From positions 8,024,001 through 8,088,000 of the forward strand of contig NC_089735.1 of assembly GCF_035083965.1 (NCBI RefSeq): a stretch of DNA of 64,000 nt, written 5' to 3'. Under the pieces are notes generated by a model that saw nothing but the letters and a program-made list of their open reading frames with translations, did not search any database and was not told the DNA's origin. Source of the stretch: Branchiostoma lanceolatum (taxonomy: Eukaryota > Chordata > Leptocardii > Amphioxiformes > Branchiostomatidae). Every line of letters starts with the position of its first letter. The first letter of the stretch is position 1. The translations under genes were made by a program, and so were the position numbers. This document shows positions 31,701 to 43,500 of the stretch, piece after piece.

Positions 31701-34469
31701 GTTTTTGTTGGGCTTTCTACTTTGTCAGGTTTCCTTTTTGTGCGCCAACGACCAAAAACAAACTGACACAAAAAAAACACGCCTGGAAAGACGCCAAAAA
31801 CGAGATGGAGCCTAATCTTTGCTTGGAGAGTAGCAATCGACCATGCATACATACACAAAGGAAAAAAAATCATGCCCCCTGTGAGGATCGAACTCACGAC
31901 CTTCAGATTATGAGACTGACGCGCTGCCTACTGCGCTAAGGAGGCAGATGTATAACGTGGGGCACAAAAAATAGGAAGACTCACATGTTTTATTTTCCTT
32001 CTTATACCCAAACGGCAGCGGAAATCTCTCGCACAGCTTTTTGTAGTTTTCCTCCAGGAGATCGTCTTTGTCTGCGAACACCTTGACGTCATCCCTGAAC
32101 CTGCCGTTAAACCAGGATGAAGACGCCCCCTTGTGGCGCAGACTGGAAGGACACCTCTGTTCATGGGTGGGACAAGAAAATGAAGTATGACATCATACAA
32201 AGTACACTAACTGTCCAGGTAGGTATTCAATTTTTACCCTACCCTAACAACATTTACACCTTGTTTACAGGATGTTATATGTTGATGTGTAAGGCTTCGA
32301 TGATATTGCGTGGAAATGACCCTGTATTGATTACAAAACACATTTATGAAGCAGAGTACTAGGCTATTAACGTTGACTCTCATAATTCCACCAGGTACAA
32401 TAGACCACCACATCATTTCTGAAAAAAATTGAGATTACTGCTGTGCATATCTAATCCACGAGGTATGTACACTTCAGATATGCAGGTGTTTAAGAAACTC
32501 TTGAAAAGTTGTACTTTTTTTTTAACGTGGCGTTCTTGATGTGCAAGGTGGAAATAGAAGAGTTACAACAATTGTCGGCCACTGATGATATAGCAGCTGA
32601 AACACTCATGCTAAAACAGCTATCTTGTAGTTACTTAGTTAACCTTACTACACACCGCAGAAGCGTATATAATGCTTTTAGTCCTCAATGATAAACTTTG
32701 CTCTTAATTATGCAAATAAGCTCCTGATTCGCATACCTAGTATCTAATCATGTAAATCGTCGTGATCTCCATGCCAATAATCATGACTATCCGTCAACCA
32801 TTTCTTGTGTTATTCTCTTTCAAAGTCCGAAACAAAATTGGCACCAGCAGTTTTTAAAAGCCGCTAGGGGGCCCAATCATGCACCACTTATTCTCTGCCC
32901 CAAGAGGTATCTACCACTCAAAAACCACGACCACGGCCTAGTGCCCATCATCCACAGCTGCTTGAGTTATGCTGTCCACAAACACGCACACATATTAACA
33001 AACGGCTATTGGAGAAAGTAATAAAACCACCTTACAGACGGTTTACGGTTCGGATCCTTTGCAAACGACAAATCGTGATATCTCCATTTCTTGTCAACCT
33101 TTGGCAAGATGTGCCCCAAAGCGCGACCGGAAATGACGTCACCTACATCCTCCTCATACTCCGTCCCTTCCCTCAGAACCCTCTCCAATCGGTCCACAGT
33201 GATGTCATAGTTTTCTCCTACCTCTACTCCCTCACTAATCAACGCAATGACTTCACTCAGTGTCACGCCCTCTATGTGCAAGTCGTCGTCGGTGAAATTG
33301 TACAGCTTTGCGATTGTCTGCAAAGTTTGCCCTTCCGGTTCGTCCTTGTTGGCCAGGATTTGTTTGACGATGTTTTGGAGGAGTTCGGCAGAGTCGTGAT
33401 CGTCGGTGAAGTGATCGTGGTTGATGATCCAGGCTATGTGATGAAGGTGCTCGTAGGTTGACTCCTCCGAAGGTCTGGGTGCGTTTTGGTGGCGCAAATC
33501 TAAAATTTCTTGTCTAGATCTGAAAAAAAACATGGTTGAATTTTTTGATACAGCACATCCACACTCTCATGCGAAGATATGAAGTATATAGGCATCCATA
33601 TGCCAAACACTAATGTTATAAAGGGTTTTCAAAATAACCAATGACAAGAGAAATGATTTTTTGTTTGCTTAAAGGACCATTAGAGTCATTGTCCTTTCGC
33701 ATAGTATCAGACTAATCAGAGTATCGAATGCTGTGGCTATTTCTTTTACAATTTGTTCCCCGCTATGATCTGTAAAAGCTGCATGACAAAAATTGGCAAA
33801 AACCATCTGATGTCGTTAAAATCAAATATGGGACAATCACGACACTGTCTCTTGGGACAGGAGAATGCTCTAAAGAGAGACTTGGACATCAATAATTCAA
33901 GCGCTGTAAGTGTGCTCTCAGTCAGAGGAGGTTGATAAGAGAACCTAGCGTTTATTCACAGCACTGTTAGCTGGACAATATGGCCCGACGATATCAGAAT
34001 ATGTTTCGTCCAGATTTGAGTAATACTCTTAAATCAACTGAACTAGTATGCAGCTAGATGTCCTCGTGAAGCGACGTCTATCATCCTTGAAATGAATTGC
34101 AGCTATAATGTCAACGTGTCAAGTTTCCCACTTGCCAGTGTAATGGTAATCAAAATCTCTTCACTTTGCTGAACTTTCTCATGTACAAAAATATGTGGAA
34201 CTCAGGTTTACTTCGAGAGCACTCACTGCCCATTAAGACTATACAGCAACGTATCGCCTCTGCCACTAACATTCTGTATCAGTATTGGTTGGAACTTACC
34301 ACTATGAGACTTGCGTGTGTTTGTATGTGTGTGTTAAATACCTGATCGGCCCTGTGATTGTAATCAGCTCGTCCCTCAGTGTTATTATCATTGCTGTCGC
34401 CAAGAACATGGATAGGAAAGCCCCAACCTTCCGAAGGCGTCGACTTCGTCTTCTGAGAAACCGCAGCAT
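28723..34469 (-). CDS. ST6GALNAC-like: ST6GALNAC1/2-like alpha-2,6-sialyltransferase, paralogue B (complete, 8 exons)
   Basis: The predicted role is the same as paralogue A: Golgi O-GalNAc sialylation using CMP-sialic acid. Exons, 5' to 3': 34342-34469, 33036-33519, 31985-32156, 31268-31418, 30526-30634, 29986-30098, 29283-29468 and 28723-28870. They total 1491 nt and 496 residues, with all donors GT and all phases consistent. The start ATG is chosen because an in-frame TGA lies two codons upstream and it gives a type II anchor: MLRFLRRRSRRLRK, then a hydrophobic run about 15-30. The stem is acidic (about 44-204). Sialylmotif L is [14 protein letters not shown] (Cys286). Motif S is HPDFMRYIYANF with [10 protein letters not shown] and LCDNV (Cys435). 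The VS motif is LHYYD (His452). Five exons (2, 3, 4, 5, 7) are exactly as long as in paralogue A. Differences in exons 1, 6 and 8 cancel, so total length is equal. A tRNA gene and a MITE sit in intron 3. Confidence 0.9.
28970..29225. repeat. Diverged minisatellite in the last intron of paralogue B
   Basis: Irregular units around 'aagcctctgcc', 'aacctctgctgaagcc' and 'acaagcatctg' repeat across about 250 bp. It is related to the array at 27290-27520 and lies in the equivalent intron, between the VS and sialylmotif S exons. Confidence 0.7.
31671..31833. mobile_element. CTCCAAGCAGA-family foldback, one end decayed
   Basis: Right end 'ggagcctaatctttgcttgg' and left 'gtggagcctatcc' pair. Inner arms include 'tttgtcaggtttcc' and 'cgccaaaaacgagat'-type sequence also found in the elements at 51512 and 60871. 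It lies about 40 bp from the tRNA gene. Confidence 0.6.
31862..31869 (-). terminator. RNA polymerase III terminator of tRNA-Met
   Basis: A run of eight T on the minus strand, beginning three bases after the tRNA 3' end. Suits Pol III termination. Confidence 0.8.
31873..31945 (-). tRNA. tRNA-Met-CAT: tRNA-Met (CAT), elongator type
   Basis: A 73-nt minus-strand sequence starting GCCTCCTTAGCGCAG folds as a full cloverleaf. The acceptor stem GCCTCCT/AGGGGGC has one G-U pair, the D stem is GCGC/GCGC, the anticodon loop is CTCATAA, the T arm is GTGAG-TTCGATC-CTCAC, and the discriminator is A. It closely resembles animal elongator tRNA-Met, and no intron is present. The T8 terminator follows. It lies within intron 3 of sialyltransferase B, on the same strand. 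Confidence 0.95.
32840..32995 (+). repeat. SINE-like repeat with CA-rich tail, copy 2
   Basis: Contains GCCGCTAGGGGGCCCAA and 'atctaccactcaaaaacca' blocks shared with 58850-59158, and ends in 'cacaaacacgcacacat'. Located in intron 2 of paralogue B. Confidence 0.55.
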
Positions 34470-35489
34470 TCTGATTCATACGTACAAACTAGTTTATGTG
34501 ATGTACATGTATGCCCACATTTTGAATGGCTGGACACCTTTTCTCAGACGTGTTGCTTTACGCTTCGTGTTGCCTCCAGGGTGCGATTAGACTATCTACC
34601 CCCGAAGGGTCTGCATGGAGTTTAGCTGTCCACCGTTATTGTGTTGTTGTTTTACTAAATGACCTACTATTTCTGCTACTATGTAAGATAATTCATATAT
34701 AGAAGACGATGGAATGGCATATACTAATCTACTTCATTTCCGTCATTTGTGCTTGGACATTTTAGGCAAACACAATTGAAATCTTCTCTGAACGATACCA
34801 CCAGAAACCCCTAGGTGAGACATTTTCAGTCGATTGGTTGACCTCGAGAAAACTGGTTTGACCGGTTCTTTGAACTGTGACGAAGACATCTACAATCAGG
34901 GGTTGGGCGTTTTGCTGTCGACATTTGTTTAATTTGACATATTTCTATGACGTTAATGTCTATAAATTTTACAAATAGGGCGTATCGTCAGGGACAGGGT
35001 CTTTTCAATACCGTATTCTAAATAAAACAGGGCGCAGTTCCGTTGATGAAAAGGCACATGATGGCACTACCCTGTCTTCAGGCTAGGCATGATTGACGTA
35101 GTATAATTAGTGTACAGGAAGTCGCTAGTGATCGTAATTATTATCCAACCTTGTAAGTAATTCAATCCCAAGTACACAGTTCCTGAATCATACTTGAAGT
35201 CAGAAAAGGAGCGTCTCTATAATGTTGACTGCGCTGTAGACAAGATCTATCAGAAGTCGCTAGATGTCGCTGCTGATTTGCGTATTCTATATCTTGTGGT
35301 CGAACCACCTGTTGTATATGACACTTTAGATATATTCATATAAACGTAGCTTTCATACGCATATGTACGTACGTACATAAGGGACTCTCCTGTTAGAAAT
35401 TCATACATTTCTTGTATGTAGATTGTTTTGTGCATATTTTTTTTTATCTTGACGCCTGTCGCTCATTTTAAAACTTTGCCAATAGATAC
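34470..35489. other. 5' flank of sialyltransferase B
   Basis: About 1 kb with no recognised exon, MITE or SINE. The promoter of paralogue B should lie at its left end, but no TATA-like or other core element stands out. Confidence 0.5.
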
Positions 35490-35492
35490 TTA

Positions 35493-36291
35493 GACCCCGT
35501 TCACACTCATTTTTTTCAATCGCGATTGAAGTATAATCGCGATTGAATCGATCCGATCGCGATTGATTTTTTCAGTGTGAACGCTCCCAATCGCGATTGG
35601 AACGATCCAAAACGATCCAATCGCGATTGGATTGTAACTACCTCCGGAGGTAGTTTGATTGGATTAATCGTGATCGGATCCAATCCAATCCTATCAAATT
35701 TTGAGTGTGAACACAACTACGATTCATTCCATCGCGATCGGCGGAGATTTCGGCTGGTTCCGGGGGTGGGAGGTCATACATGCGGGTACGTGGGGTCATA
35801 GTTCGCATCGCGCGGGAAAACAAACCCAAGCCGCACGTCAGATCGCTCTCTTACAACAACAACAGCTTTTCATCGTCAACAATGCCCAAGAAGAAGAATA
35901 AAACTCCGTCAGCAACTTCAGCTGGTGGCAGATGGCGCGATGAGGAGACCAGGGTCCTCATCGCAATCTGGGGGAGAGAGGAGGTGCAGGCGAAACTGGG
36001 GAAATGTCACCGAAAGAGGGACATTTACCGCACCAAGTGACAATGTCTAGCGGAAAAATAGACACAAAACAAGGACAACAACAACAACAACAACAACAAC
36101 AACATTTACCAGATGATCGCCGATAGCATGCTTCAATCGTGCTTCAATCGCGATCGGATCACGGCGTACTTTAATCCACTTGGCGAAAAGCAGTGTGAAC
36201 GCAAAAGTTTCTTTGCGTTCAATCGCGATCGGATCGAACAATCGCGATTATACTTCAATCGCGATTGAAAAAAATGAGTGTGAACGGGGTC
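35493..36291 (+). mobile_element. PIF/Harbinger-like non-autonomous DNA transposon, complete
   Basis: A 799-bp element bounded by the 3-bp duplication TTA (35490-35492 and 36292-36294). Its ends, GACCCCGTTCACACTCATTT and its reverse complement, pair for about 56 bp. TTA/TWA duplication and a Myb-like accessory frame inside are hallmarks of PIF/Harbinger. The transposase is absent. About nine copies of an AATCGCGATT-type palindrome crowd both subterminal regions, and a CAA triplet run lies near 36075-36104. Confidence 0.88.
35882..36040 (+). pseudogene. Truncated Myb/SANT (trihelix)-like frame of the Harbinger element
   Basis: A 52-codon frame starting MPKKKNKTP and containing RWRDEETRVLIAIWG, which resembles the first helix of a Myb/trihelix DNA-binding domain. 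Harbinger elements normally carry a second gene for such a protein, which helps bring the transposase to the DNA. Here the frame stops after about 30 residues of the domain, so the product would lack the later helices. A lysine-rich start could serve as a nuclear signal. Expression is not indicated by the sequence. Confidence 0.65.
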
Positions 36292-36799
36292 TTAGTTCGA
36301 ATCATACATCGAATCATCAGGTTCAAACATATGGCTGCGTTTTGGTAGGAGAGACCACAGGAAGAGTAGCTGTTAAGCTAATTGTGGATCCTAATAAACT
36401 CAATCTCAGTGACTATTATAACTAGACAGGTGACAACCACATCGCTGTTTGTCAGTCTTCTGTGCAAGCCACGGTCAGTTTATTGCCTCAATTCTCTACA
36501 CATTAGACATAGATTTGTACATTTGGTGAATACCGCTTTGTGAATACAAATATCAGTGACGTTGTTCCAGTTAATCTTGGTTAGATTATTAGATAAATGT
36601 GCAATACAAGTGAGAAAAAAGTTGCATTGTCTCGTTCGTGTAATCTCTAATGCTAACGTTATATAATGCGTTTTCGTCGCACACACGTTGGTGTAAGTAC
36701 TGCATTGTTATTTGCCAGCAACAAATATCGATGACACGTGTAAAATACTCAGGCCTCTAGAAATAGCCACGCCTAAGTTGAAGAGAGTCCATTGAACTA

Positions 36800-37489
36800 C
36801 TACGAGTCAGGCATGCTCACAAAATACTCAGAAAACGGCAAGCTTTTGTTTGCTAGTGCGGCTTCTTTCTTGGCCTTTTCGATGTGCGGCCTTCGCTTAG
36901 CAAGTCTGGCGTTCTTTTTCAAGTGCGGTACGCTTCTTTGTCTGCCATCCTCAGGGGTGACTGGCAATGTCTTTATAGGCTTGCTGCTGTTGTTGTTGTT
37001 CTCGAGCTCCGACATTTTTTGCGACTTGACGCGTTGTCGTACCTCCATGATCTTTTTGCTCAGACGCACCGATTCCTCTCCGTCTGGACTGAGCTCTCGC
37101 TCGCACTGTTCCTTCAGAGCTTTCACCCACTCGTCCCTTTTCGATCTCCCGTCTGTTTGGAAGAAGTAGACATCGGAACCTTCCTCGTTGCACAGTTTGA
37201 AGGAGTTCTCACCACAAGTGACCACCTTGGTTCCGAAGAGCTCAATCCTTGCCCTGGGTCTGTGTCCAGAGCTGTCGTAACAAACCAGAAAAGGGCTCGA
37301 TTCGTTGGTGTACAGGCAGACTTTGCACTGGTGCGGTTTCTTGTTTTGTCGCCACGGTTCTTTCACCGCCAGTTTGTCGGACAACAGTTTCTTACTCATC
37401 TGAATGCTGGTGAATAGCCCGTGTTGGTCGATGGTAGGACGGTTTCCAGTCATCCCTCTGAGGTGGAAAAGTTTTTCCAGTAGACTCAT
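36800..37489 (-). CDS. PH-domain protein, 229 residues, intronless CDS
   Basis: A single open frame of 230 codons including the stop. The ATG is preceded in frame by TAG eight codons upstream. Residues about 24-128 look like a pleckstrin homology domain: a strand pattern around KVCLYTNESSPFLVCYD, RARIELFG, ENSFKLCNEEGSDVYFFQT, and a final helix with the conserved tryptophan in RDEWVKALK (Trp121). PH domains bind phosphoinositides or proteins at membranes. The C-terminal 100 residues are highly charged, with a Lys/Arg-rich helix (about 135-157), an Asn/Ser run, and a basic region around residues 185-215 that could be a nuclear or membrane-binding signal. I do not recognise the subfamily. A probable 5'-UTR acceptor (TTTTTCTGACAG) lies near 37577, so the gene may have a non-coding first exon. 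Confidence 0.8.
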   Translation of the reverse strand: MSLLEKLFHLRGMTGNRPTIDQHGLFTSIQMSKKLLSDKLAVKEPWRQNKKPHQCKVCLYTNESSPFLVCYDSSGHRPRARIELFGTKVVTCGENSFKLCNEEGSDVYFFQTDGRSKRDEWVKALKEQCERELSPDGEESVRLSKKIMEVRQRVKSQKMSELENNNNSSKPIKTLPVTPEDGRQRSVPHLKKNARLAKRRPHIEKAKKEAALANKSLPFSEYFVSMPDS

Positions 37490-37577
37490 GGTCAGGTGGT
37501 CACGGGGCGTCTATCCAAGGAGTTGAAATGCAACCGGAATGGTAGCAAGGACAGGTCTCCCAATCGTTGCTGAAGTC

Positions 37578-40500
37578 TGTCAGAAAAACACAACAACAAA
37601 AACGGAATAAATACAAATAAATCAAAGAACAACCAATACAAGATTCACATAACAACAGCTACAATAACGTGATAGCAATACAGGTAAGGAAAGAATCAGA
37701 TGTGAAGTCATAGTACCTGTACTTTTATCCCTGTGGTAAAATTTGCGTTCAAATTGTGTAGTTATCATAACATGTCCTTCAGGTTCTGACGTAAATCAAA
37801 ATGACCGTTATATACGCCTATTTGTAGAGCATTGAAGTCGTCATGCAGACGCGACCATCTGTAGAACGAGTGGCCTGTAGAATTGTAGCACTGTGTGTGA
37901 AAGGTAGAGTATGGGTGTTCCCACCTCTTACATGACAGGTGTTATGTTGAGAGGCCTACACGCCAGTGTTTACTTCCACCTGACATAGTTTTGACATGAG
38001 TGGCGGTCTTCATGAATTAACGAGTAGAGTTAAGTATGTGTGGAGTGTGGGGTTGAGGGGACAGGGCGCCGTAGTTTGATTTTAGACCGTTTGACACATC
38101 TGGGTTGCGACAAGTGTTTGAATCGGAGGTCGAGAACTTTCCAATACTGTACTAGTATTTCAATAGGGTGACGTAATGACAGAAAACGGAATTACGCGTC
38201 GGGATTGGCTGTCGTCTGACCGAATATAACGGGCAATGATCTCGTTATCAATAGTTGTCAGAGATACTTTCTAGTAGCAAAGCGATTTTTTAACCTCCTT
38301 CCTAGTAGTAACCAGAGAAGCCCAAACAGTAGAACGCAACAATATCTCGCGTACATCACAAGTTTTGAGTTTCGTGGTACCTCAATCTTTTTGTTCCTCC
38401 CCCAACCCAGAGGGTGTGTCACTTTAACCATTCTGTGACGCAATGATATTGTTTTTCAAACACAGATCATTACCTCTTAGCTCATGACAAAGTATTTCTT
38501 GCACTTAAGAATGTCATACCATGAACGAGAAATATGTTATGATTTCAGGAGGATTTATATCTATAAACAAAGGCATTCTATGGTGCTACTGACCAATTTC
38601 TGAATACTGAGACCAAGTCATATCTAATGTACCGTATTCGTGCCTAAACACTTCGGACCTTCTATGTACAGACTGTCTGACATAGTTCCTTTCTTGTCTG
38701 TCATTGACCAAGTCTACTAAGTACCTTTCATCCCTAGACAAACACTTTTAACTTGCAAACACACTTTCACGTTCTTGTCTCGCTCATAAAGTTTTGTCAA
38801 TGAAGACAAAGTCAAGTTTGTGTAATGGTGCGAATATAGATGTGGTAGAACTTGTAAGAAAGGTGAACTACGCACTATTATAGCCAGAAATCTAAACACG
38901 TTATAATTGAGTAGTTTTGTATAGCGGTGGCGAGGCGATAGGCACGCCGTGTCAACATGTTTACGGGTGTTTTGTCAGTGTTGCCGCGAGCAGCCGTCAT
39001 GGCGTGCGCTCCTCTTTGAACGCCGAGGAATGGATGATTTCCGAACGAGTGAGCTTGAAAACTCTTCAACAAAGCAGCACGAACTATTGCAGTTTCCACT
39101 AATACGTTGTAGAAATTACTTTGCCGTTTTTTCTATATCTTTTTGTTCACTACAAACTTAAAAAAACAACACTAACATTACACACTGTACTCGCCAGTTC
39201 ACTTCATCAGTCACCAATGTCTATGTAGACTTTTCCACGTGAGTCACCTATTCTGTCAACGCAATAACTCTCGCACGTAATCGTACACCCTCTGTGACAA
39301 TTCAGCCTTGAAGTTGAAACACACCCCAGGAATGCAGCTTTGAATCACACTGACCATGGCGGAACCTTTGTGATACCTGATTCTCGGTGGTAAGCTATAA
39401 TACAGAATGAGTTACGGCATCTGACCGGAAAGAAATGTTTAATACTGAAGGAATGTACGTAGGCGGATTCAGGGGAGCATGGTTGAACTTCTGTACAGTT
39501 CCGCTTGAACTTGGCCCTTGTTGGTAGCCCCTGAATGATAAAAACATCGTCTTCTTCTTGAACTTCTTATTCAAGTTATTATCCTTGTTTCGTTGATGTA
39601 ACATACCATAAAGGCCGGGCACATTTGTTGTACGATCGTCGTACAATCGCAAACTGAAGGCATTCTTGCGTTAGTACGTCGTGCATATGTAGCACGAAAT
39701 TACAGATGACGTGTCTTGTTACAGAAAAGGGTGTTTTGGATCCTTTAGTTCTTTCCTGCTTGAAAATTGTATAACATCAAAATAGTATATGACGTTATAC
39801 GAATGTGACCGCAAAATAATTTTGTTGTTGAAACCCAAAGCAAGGTCATTCTGTGAATGGGTGCAAAGGAATTTGTCAACACTATTATGCTGACAGACGA
39901 AAAAGACCAGGCCAAACCACTGACACATATCGGACATTTCACTAACGTCGCAAACAAATGATGTTGCATGCACTGAGAGCTAGGTAAAAATAAACAAACG
40001 AAGTGGTCATTCGCACTTTGCGCTTTCCGCAATTGAGGAAATGATAATGATTAATTTTGATTCAATTAAAATGTTGACAGTAAATAAAACTCCCCCATAT
40101 CAAAGGGCAGGCGTAGCGAATTGTCAATCAACCCGTATGTAAAACAGGTGGTTGTTATCATCGGCCAGGGATCGCCCCGTGCACACTTTATCTTTAAGCT
40201 TTCCTTACAAAAATCAGTACGTTTCAATTTATTTCATTCAGAGACCAAGATTCCCCATACAAATACAAAATTTGCAGTTTATCCATGCTAGTAATCAGAA
40301 ATAAGAATTGCATTTGCCGATTACAACTTTACTAATGCCTATTCAAACAAGATTTTATTCCTCTTCTTAACGAACTGAATACGTTTGCACTTCGGATTAC
40401 TCCAAGTATTCAAAGTCCCCTGTCAAATATATAAATACGGTCCTAATCTAAGGAAATCTTGACGACATGCAGGGTTGCCTCGATCGGAATGTCCCCTAGG

Positions 40501-43500
40501 TTGGGTGCCATGGCGGGGGGTGGGGGATAGTTGGCGTGGGAATCGCTACCAACTCTGCGTTCTGCTATTCACCAATCACAATGGTCTCTTCGCCGATTCA
40601 CGGCTGTATTATGTACCGCTTCTTTCTGAAGCCACTGGAATGTATTGACTGGTGACCTACATTGAACTATTTAATCCGCATCTTGAAGAATGGGCTCAAG
40701 AATGAAAGAATGTCAATAGCTCTCGAGGTCCGGCATTATGCAAAGGTAAACGAGAACTAATCACCTATAAATTAGACGTGTGGTTTGCTTGAAAAACAGA
40801 ACGAAAAAAAGACAGATTTCAGTTTTTAACTTGTTGTAGGTGCCCAGAGTAATGTGAATCTAATACACTGTATTGTATTATTATTTCGGCCAATTAAGAA
40901 GATGCTACTTAAAGTCTACGAAGCCTTAGCTTTTGATAAACGTATTCTTAGGAGACTGAACAGCAACATCATGGCACAACTCATTCCTACAAACCAAAGT
41001 TTCTTGTTTACACTACTGAGTGTATAGGAAAGTTGAGGCATCATGGTGAACTGACTACGCCTTTTTTCTGGAGGAAGTGGCATATCCCGTGTCTGAGGCT
41101 GCAGATATCTTCCTTGTTTTTCGCTCTCTTTCCAATTTGTGCTAACTTTTTATCGGTTGAACTTGTTTTGTTACATCTTTCATACATGATCAAAGTAGAG
41201 AGACTGTGGAAAAGTAAAGGCACATAAACAACAGGAAGGATACACCGAGGAAACAAGATGATAAAGATATGCCTACCCGACCGAAGATTCTGCACTACAT
41301 TACATAGGAAGTCTCATATTTTCAAGACCTTAGGCACTCACCTCAAAGGTTGTCTAACAGCAGACAGTTCTTTTGAGTCGGAGATTTTGAGGAGTTCACC
41401 ATGTTATTGTAACAGCGCCGATTACGTGCGTATGGCTGTGTCTCTTCCTTTGGTACACCGCCCCTGCCTTGTGCCTGACGCACTTGAGGGGGTGGCAGTC
41501 CGTAATGAATCTGTTCTGGTGGGGAACTCTGTTACGTGGTGTTGTTGTTTACACGAGGTCGGGTTACACCCACCCTGGGTGTGCACGTGAAAGGAACGTG
41601 ATCAGCGGTTTGGGCGATACCACTCAGCCCATTCTGGGGACATTTTACCGGTCTGTACATCTTATTGATACCGGTCAAAATATCACTATCTATCAATATC
41701 AAAGATGATAAAATTCATCACGGATCATATCCCTTTTGTATACATTGGTAACCCCCTGCCCAGGTCTCTTTATTTCAAACTGTATGTAACCTGCCCCTCC
41801 CCGTTTACCAAAGGAGGTCACTCCTAGTTTGGGGAGGGCAAAGTGCACTGTGTGATTGTTGCAGCGACATCTTGCGGACTAAAATAAAATTGCAAATTAC
41901 GAAAGTGATGACTCTGATGAGCGTTTGGTATTGGTATGACACTCTGACCAAAAGGAGTACATACAGTGTTTCCTGAATCCTTTGCATTACGGCAGCGATG
42001 AAACTATTTATGATAGAGTGCCGAACAATAGTGACGTACGGACACCTGATATTATTAATACACCTGATATTATTAGTTTATTTGCTTAGCAGTTGATTAA
42101 TTCTGCAAGGTCTTAGTGGACTTTGGAATTCTGATCCGGCCCTTTGCCGAGAAATGCTGACATGTCATTTCCCTTTATACTTTAGAAGTACGTGAACACG
42201 TATGTCTACATGAAAGAAGGCTTCACATGCCGAAATGTATACTGCGTCGTGCGTTATAGCAGGAAAAAAACATGTTCACTGTGTATAAGAAAGCCTTTGC
42301 TACTGGAATGCAATGTCTGATATTCTACTTTTACAACAACAAAAAAAGAGAAAAATATAAAAATTAGATTAACGTTAAATAGCTGTGATGACCTCTAATG
42401 CTTTCAGAGTTTGAGAATGATGATCAAAATAGAACTAATATTGCTCATTCTGCTGTTATTCCATGTGTTCTATATAAATTCTGTATCACTATTCATTAAA
42501 TCACGATGCTAAATTACCTTGACCTCTTATCTCCATATCTTGCTACTAATTGAACCAAATGTACAATTATTAAAAGCAAAACTAAGTAATTGTTTACTAA
42601 AGAAAGAATTTTCCCTATGTTTTTTTGGTAACTGTTGATTAAACTTTCCCAAATTTCTGACTGGCTTCACAATTTTTTCACGACTTTTACAAAACACATT
42701 TACTCCACACCCTGTATGCTAGTATATGCATTCAGTTTAAAGTGTTCTGGGTAGGAAATGAAGGTTTGACACTTAATATGCATAACTTCAATGTTAAATA
42801 ACGAAAATAAGGTTCTTGCCACATATACAATCTATCAAACAACACAGAAACAATGTAAGAAACTTTTTTTTTTTCAATTTTTAATCCCACAATGTTGTTT
42901 TGGTACATGCTCAACTAACTGTACCACACCAGTACATATCACCATTGACAGTTTGTACCCAAGGATATGAAACACAACCAGGCAAATCGAATATAAGTAG
43001 CTTAATCAATTTTGTTCAAACAATCCTTACAAAGAACAGGACTGTTTGTGTAATTTACACTTCAGCTTTCCTGTGAAGTTTGTCTACAGATAGCAGTAGC
43101 AAGCAAGGTACATAGAAATGGTACAAATGTATTCAATCTTCTCTTTTGTAAAACACCACAAACTAAATTATTCTGCAAGCAAAGACATGCATAAATTATA
43201 ATACTGAAGCAACCAATTGCCAGAAAAAAGTTATGAAAAGCTCTTTGCTTCTAATGCAAGAAAAAGACAGCAATAGCAGACAATATTTCTCTATTTTTTA
43301 AAGATACCGAAAGTATGATTTTTGATAAATAATCTTCTTAATTTGTGCATCATATAGCACCTGAGAGTATTTTCAGAGGAATTGGCCAGTTAAAGAGGGT
43401 GGTGTAGGATTCATATTCATAATATCAACACTGTTATCTAAACAATCTTGTGAAATTGTGCAAATCAGATATAAAGTAACATTCCCCATTAATGATAATT

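Noticed and set aside
35515..35620. Palindromes AATCGCGATT considered as a CRISPR-like or bacterial repeat
   Set aside because: Spacing is irregular, they are confined to the ends of a TTA-flanked transposon, and the genome is eukaryotic.
36884..37417. 177-codon plus-strand frame
   Set aside because: Antisense of the PH-domain CDS. The minus frame has the domain and start context.
40425..40470. TATATAAATAC as a TATA box
   Set aside because: No downstream coding exon or initiator-like context on either strand.
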